Shown in pieces: positions 61,327 through 64,000 of a DNA stretch of 64,000 bases; within the stretch, counting starts at the first letter, position 1, and each line of letters starts with the position of its first letter. Under the pieces are notes generated by a model that was given only the letters and a program-made list of their open reading frames with translations, ran no database searches and was not told the DNA's origin. The position numbers and the translations under genes were made by a program. This DNA comes from Pseudorhodobacter sp. PARRP1 (GTDB taxonomy: Bacteria; Pseudomonadota; Alphaproteobacteria; Rhodobacterales; Rhodobacteraceae), in contig NKIU01000001.1 of NCBI GenBank assembly GCA_002256245.1, positions 186,001-250,000 on the forward strand. The letters are read 5' to 3'.

Positions 61327-62025
61327 TTAAAAGCCAAAAGGCATCCAATAAAGGCCCGCCCCCGCCAGTATCAGCAGTTGCCCAAGCCAATAGGCGGGCC
61401 AAAGTGCGCGCGACAGCACAAGCGCTGGCTGGCCTGAGGGATAGACAAACAGGCGCAGGGCAAGCAGCAGGTCGGATAAGATGAACAGCCCGGCCCCGAG
61501 GCGCAGCACGCCCGCGCCGCCCGTTTCGGGGTGCGCTGGCAGCAAGATCGCCGTGCAGCCCATCAGGCCGATCACCAGAACATAGCCGCGCACCGGCCAG
61601 CGCAAGGCGGCGGTCCGGGGGGAAAGCCAGACTTCGGTTGACAGGATCAGGGCAGCCAAGACCACCAAGGCGGCAAAGGCGAGACCCGAAAGCGGCTCTT
61701 GTGGCATGGTTTCGGCGCGCGCCCAGAGTGCCGCGACATAGGCCAGATGGCCCGCCGCAAAAGCGGCCATTCCGACCAGAAAAGCGTCTTGCCCGCGCCG
61801 GGTCAGGGCGAAGTCGCCCAATGCGCCAAGGCCAAGGCCCAGTGCGATCACGCAGAAGCCGCGCGCAGGGGTGGTCAGGGCCAAAGCGGCCAGACAGCCG
61901 GTTGAGGCGGTTTTCAGCACGGCGGCGGTCAGGGTGATACGCTCGCGGCTGGCCCCGATGATCCAATATGCCGCGAAACACAGCAGGGCGGACAGCAGCA
62001 GCAGAAGTTGCAAGGCTTGCGACAC
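61327..62025 (-). CDS. Lysoplasmalogenase (YhhN/TMEM86 family)
   Basis: A 232-aa membrane protein with about eight helices, matching YhhN/TMEM86: LLLLLSALLCFAAYWIIGAS, LKTASTGCLAALAL (with conserved Lys), FCVIALGLGLGALGDFALTR (GD motif), and LGAGLFILSDLLLALRLFVY (SD motif) near the C-terminus. These enzymes hydrolyse the vinyl-ether bond of lysoplasmalogens. The start is a GTG with GAGGA at 4-bp spacing. The 612-aa track ORF is a false extension over the divergent AlkB gene. It is divergent from the AlkB gene with a 63-bp gap. Confidence 0.87.
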   Translation of the reverse strand: MSQALQLLLLLSALLCFAAYWIIGASRERITLTAAVLKTASTGCLAALALTTPARGFCVIALGLGLGALGDFALTRRGQDAFLVGMAAFAAGHLAYVAALWARAETMPQEPLSGLAFAALVVLAALILSTEVWLSPRTAALRWPVRGYVLVIGLMGCTAILLPAHPETGGAGVLRLGAGLFILSDLLLALRLFVYPSGQPALVLSRALWPAYWLGQLLILAGAGLYWMPFGF

Positions 62026-62088
62026 TGAGTCCTCGGCGGTGACGGCTGGGCACTGGCCCTTCAGATTTCTCCTGCTAGATTGAGCGCC

Positions 62089-63132
62089 ATGCAAGCTGTA
62101 ACCTTTCGCCCCGTCCCCATGGCGCTGTTCGCGCTGGCCGCCCTGCTGCCCTTGGCGCTGTTTGGCGCGGGCGCGATTTGGGGCGGTTGGTGGGGGTTGG
62201 CGGGGCTGATCTACATGACCGGATTTGCGGCCTGCCTCGATCAGATCAATGGCTGGTTTCAGGGCGATGCACCGGAGGGGGCAGAGTTTCCGGCGGCTGA
62301 TGGTTTGCTGGTGGCGGTGGCGCTGGGCGCGTTGGGCCTGATGCCCTTGGCCGTTTGGGCGGTGGCGGGCCAGTCTGGGCTTTCGATCTGGGCACGGCTG
62401 GCGGTATTTGCCGGTGCGGGGCTGTGGCTGGGTCAGGTCGCCAATCCGGCAGCGCATGAGTTGATCCACCGACCGGGGCGCGGGTTGTTCCGCTTGGGCG
62501 CGTTGGTGTATTGCTGGCTGCTGTTCGGCCATCACACCTCGGCGCACCGTTTGGTGCATCACCGTCATGCGGCAAGTGCGCAAGACCCGAACACCGCGCG
62601 CTCGGGTGAGGGGTATTACGCCTTTCTGATCCGGGCATGGGGCGGCAGTTTCCGTCGCGGCTGGGCGGCAGAGGACGCGTTGCGCGCCAAGGGCAAAAAG
62701 GGGGTGCATCCTTACGCCGCCTATATCGGGATGGCGCTGGTCTGTCTTGGGCTTGGGTATGCGATTGCCGGGGTTTGGGGCGCATTGGTCTGGGCAGCCC
62801 TTGCCGCCCATGCGCAAAGCCAGCTGATGCTGTCGGATTACGTGCAGCATTACGGCCTGACGCGGGCCTTGCGCCCCGATGGGCGGCTGGAGCCTGTTGC
62901 CGCCCGCCACAGCTGGAACGCACCGCATTGGTTCTCGGCGGCGTTCATGCTGAACGCGCCGCGCCATTCGGATCATCATGCGCATCCGTCCCGGCCCTAC
63001 CCCGCTCTGCGCCTGCCCGCACCCGAAGACGCGCCGATGCTTCCGTGGCCGCTGCCCGCCGCCTGCCTGATCGCGCTGTGCCCACCACTGTGGAAACGCG
63101 CGATCCGGCCTCATCTGAAGCCTTGGCTTTAA
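62089..63132 (+). CDS. AlkB-type alkane 1-monooxygenase/fatty acid desaturase-fold protein
   Basis: A 347-aa membrane di-iron hydroxylase. The histidine boxes are present: AAHELIHRPGR (about residue 124), FGHHTSAHRLVHHRHA (about 147), LSDYVQHYGL and NAPRHSDHHAHPSRPY. The overall order and PNTARSGEGYYAFLIR match alkane hydroxylases (AlkB), which oxidise a terminal methyl group. Length is a little below the 380-410 of well-known AlkB. No rubredoxin or rubredoxin reductase gene is next to it. Hydroxylation of a lipid or xylene-like substrate is also possible. Confidence 0.88.
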   Translation: MQAVTFRPVPMALFALAALLPLALFGAGAIWGGWWGLAGLIYMTGFAACLDQINGWFQGDAPEGAEFPAADGLLVAVALGALGLMPLAVWAVAGQSGLSIWARLAVFAGAGLWLGQVANPAAHELIHRPGRGLFRLGALVYCWLLFGHHTSAHRLVHHRHAASAQDPNTARSGEGYYAFLIRAWGGSFRRGWAAEDALRAKGKKGVHPYAAYIGMALVCLGLGYAIAGVWGALVWAALAAHAQSQLMLSDYVQHYGLTRALRPDGRLEPVAARHSWNAPHWFSAAFMLNAPRHSDHHAHPSRPYPALRLPAPEDAPMLPWPLPAACLIALCPPLWKRAIRPHLKPWL

Positions 63133-63215
63133 CGCACACGAAGCTGTCACTGGCGTTTTGCGCAAGCTGACGCCAGAATTGCACCTTGGGATGTTTGCCG
63201 GATGGGAGACCAGCG

Positions 63216-63641
63216 ATGCGCCACCGACTCAGCCTTGCCTTGATCGCCGTTGCCGCTCCGCTTTGGGCCGAGGAACCTGCGCCGTTGGCTCCGCCGATGA
63301 CCCCGATGACAGGGGCGGCGTTTGAGGCCTATGTCACCGGCAAAACCCTGACCTATGCCAGTGGCGGGGTGATCTATGGCACCGAGCAATACAAGCCGCA
63401 GCGCAAGGTGGTCTGGGCCTTTACCGAGGATGAGTGTCGCGAGGGGTATTGGTATGAACAGGGCCCGCAAATCTGCTTTGTCTATGAAGACCCCAATGAT
63501 CCGCAATGCTGGCTGTTCTTCATGGGGGTGGCGGGGATGAAGGCCGAATTCATGGGCGACGGTGGCAGCGGTGCAGACCTATCAGAAGTGGCGCAGTCGG
63601 CAGGACCGATGGCGTGCATGGGGCCTCAGGTGGGCGTCTGA
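63216..63641 (+). CDS. Secreted protein of unknown function
   Basis: A 141-aa exported protein with a signal peptide (MRHRLSLALIAVAAPLWA, cleavage near AEE). It shows MTGAAFEAYVTGKTLTYASG, then YKPQRKVVWAFTEDECREGY and GPQICFVYEDPNDPQCWLFF with three spaced Cys. This pattern is known in Rhodobacterales hypothetical proteins, but no function is established. GGGAG precedes the ATG of MRHRL. It is in line with the AlkB gene, 83 bp downstream. Confidence 0.8.
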   Translation: MRHRLSLALIAVAAPLWAEEPAPLAPPMTPMTGAAFEAYVTGKTLTYASGGVIYGTEQYKPQRKVVWAFTEDECREGYWYEQGPQICFVYEDPNDPQCWLFFMGVAGMKAEFMGDGGSGADLSEVAQSAGPMACMGPQVGV

Positions 63642-63834
63642 CCAAAGGGTAGTGCCGCCTTGGGTGGCATCGAGCCACCACGCGGCGGCGCTGCCGGGAT
63701 CATGTCCTGCAGCGCGGGGTTAAGCGAAATCTGTTGATTTCACCTGTTCTTAAATATCCCCGCCGGAGGCTTCCGAAGCCGGCCACAGGAGCCTCCGGCG
63801 GGGATATTTAAGAACGGGTGAAATGCGAAGGCGC
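63642..63834. other. 193-bp gap with a 33-bp inverted repeat
   Basis: Between the converging secreted-protein and xseA genes. A nearly perfect inverted repeat (arms 63738-63770 and 63791-63823, 32 of 33 bases) is made of two opposed copies of the GATATTT element. No gene is seen. Confidence 0.7.
63738..63823. repeat. Opposed pair of GATATTT elements (copies G and H)
   Basis: Each 33-nt arm starts GCCTCCGGCGGGGATATTTA and ends GGTGAAA. They differ at one base and are 20 bp apart. The arm sequence is shared with copies C and E. This is a potential bidirectional terminator and the most complete member of the family. Confidence 0.85.
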
Positions 63835-64000
63835 TTAGAACAGGCTGCCTTGAGCGGCGGTGGCGGGTTTGGACTTTTTCGCCGGGCGCGGGCCAAGGTT
63901 CAGGTTGCCATCGGCGAATTCGATTTCCAGCGTCTGCGCTTTTTCGGCCGATGCTTTGCTGGTCACGACATGCCCGTCGCCGCGCACAACCGCATAGCCG
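63835..64000 (-). CDS. xseA: Exodeoxyribonuclease VII large subunit, C-terminus (partial)
   Basis: The minus strand entering from the window end encodes GYAVVRGDGHVVTSKASAEK, then LEIEFADGNLNLG and the C-terminal TAAQGSLF before a TAA. The GYAVVR motif, the LEFADG-type strand and the GSLF tail are typical of XseA. This is only the last 54 codons or so; the start lies beyond the window. The enzyme degrades single-stranded DNA with XseB. The call rests on the short C-terminus, so it is less certain than a full-length match. Confidence 0.78.
   Translation of the reverse strand, partial: GYAVVRGDGHVVTSKASAEKAQTLEIEFADGNLNLGPRPAKKSKPATAAQGSLF

Noticed and set aside
60260-62053. 597-aa ORF on the minus strand read as one gene
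   Set aside because: Only the last 331 codons are FtsY. The upstream part overlaps the lysoplasmalogenase gene in another frame and has no domain; MSFFKKLKDR has a ribosome site.
61327-63165. 612-aa minus-strand ORF
   Set aside because: The first 380 residues are the antisense of the AlkB gene. The real protein starts at a GTG (62025) with GAGGA upstream and matches YhhN.

Overview
The window reads as a chromosomal segment of a GC-rich alphaproteobacterium of the order Rhodobacterales (Rhodobacter/Pseudorhodobacter/Tabrizicola-like). The evidence is the gene content and order: ctaC-ctaB-small protein-ctaG-ctaE-surf1-thrC-M16 peptidase-GNAT; ppdK-glyS-DUF6446-glyQ; gatC-gatA; glmM-folP-folB; and FolE2, metZ with a SAM-II leader, a DUF1127 protein and a type A RNase P RNA. 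The assignment is inference from recognised proteins; no database was searched. I found no insertion sequence, prophage, CRISPR array, rRNA or tRNA. About 60 protein genes, one RNA gene and many short intergenic repeats are described.

Layout. 1-9.1 kb: isochorismatase-like hydrolase and DUF1993; argF and argD (arginine synthesis); 8-oxoguanine deaminase; hisN; a small XRE regulator facing an AT-rich intergenic region; a quinone oxidoreductase; a LysR regulator. 9.2-16.9 kb: DUF1127 protein, Bax inhibitor-1 family protein behind a possible heat-shock promoter, GNAT, a frameshifted VIT family transporter, rpmG (missed by the ORF track), an HscC-type Hsp70 with an HPD-less J-like membrane partner, rnpB, a peptidoglycan amidase and a lipoprotein. 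16.9-25.7 kb: gatA-gatC, a DMSP-lyase-family cupin, the methylthioadenosine/adenine salvage operon (mtnP, SDR-DoxX, DUF2269, apt), then DUF1428, an FAD-linked oxidase and DUF1697. 25.8-33.4 kb: the aa3 cytochrome c oxidase cluster continuing into thrC, M16 peptidase and RimJ-like GNAT. 33.5-44.5 kb: alpha/beta hydrolase, tldD, class V aminotransferase, two Lrp regulators opposite ilvC, glmM-folP-folB (the FolB carries an extra kinase-like domain) and a SleB-type hydrolase. 44.7-55.9 kb: ppdK-like gene, glyS/glyQ, a secreted pseudo-protease, folE2 and metZ. 56-64 kb: an orphan protein with an alpha/beta hydrolase, membrane proteins (unknown, YciB, EamA), ftsY, lysoplasmalogenase, an AlkB-type hydroxylase and the C-terminus of xseA.

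Most of the window is core metabolism, arranged in short translationally coupled operons (ATGA, TGATG, TAATG and GTGA junctions are common). The clearest regulatory signals are a SAM-II riboswitch followed by a terminator before metZ, a perfect FNR box between ctaC and the divergent hydrolase, a sigma-32-like promoter before the Bax inhibitor gene, and intrinsic terminators after the Bax gene, rpmG and ilvC and within the cta cluster.

No complete new defence or mobile system is present. The most unusual items are: FolB fused to a degenerate amino-acid-kinase-like domain; a SPOR/peptidoglycan-binding protein whose trypsin-like triad is entirely replaced; a lower-GC patch inside glyS; two adjacent perfect palindromes upstream of gatCA; a CtaC with an altered CuA motif; and at least six families of short dispersed inverted repeats that mark gene ends.
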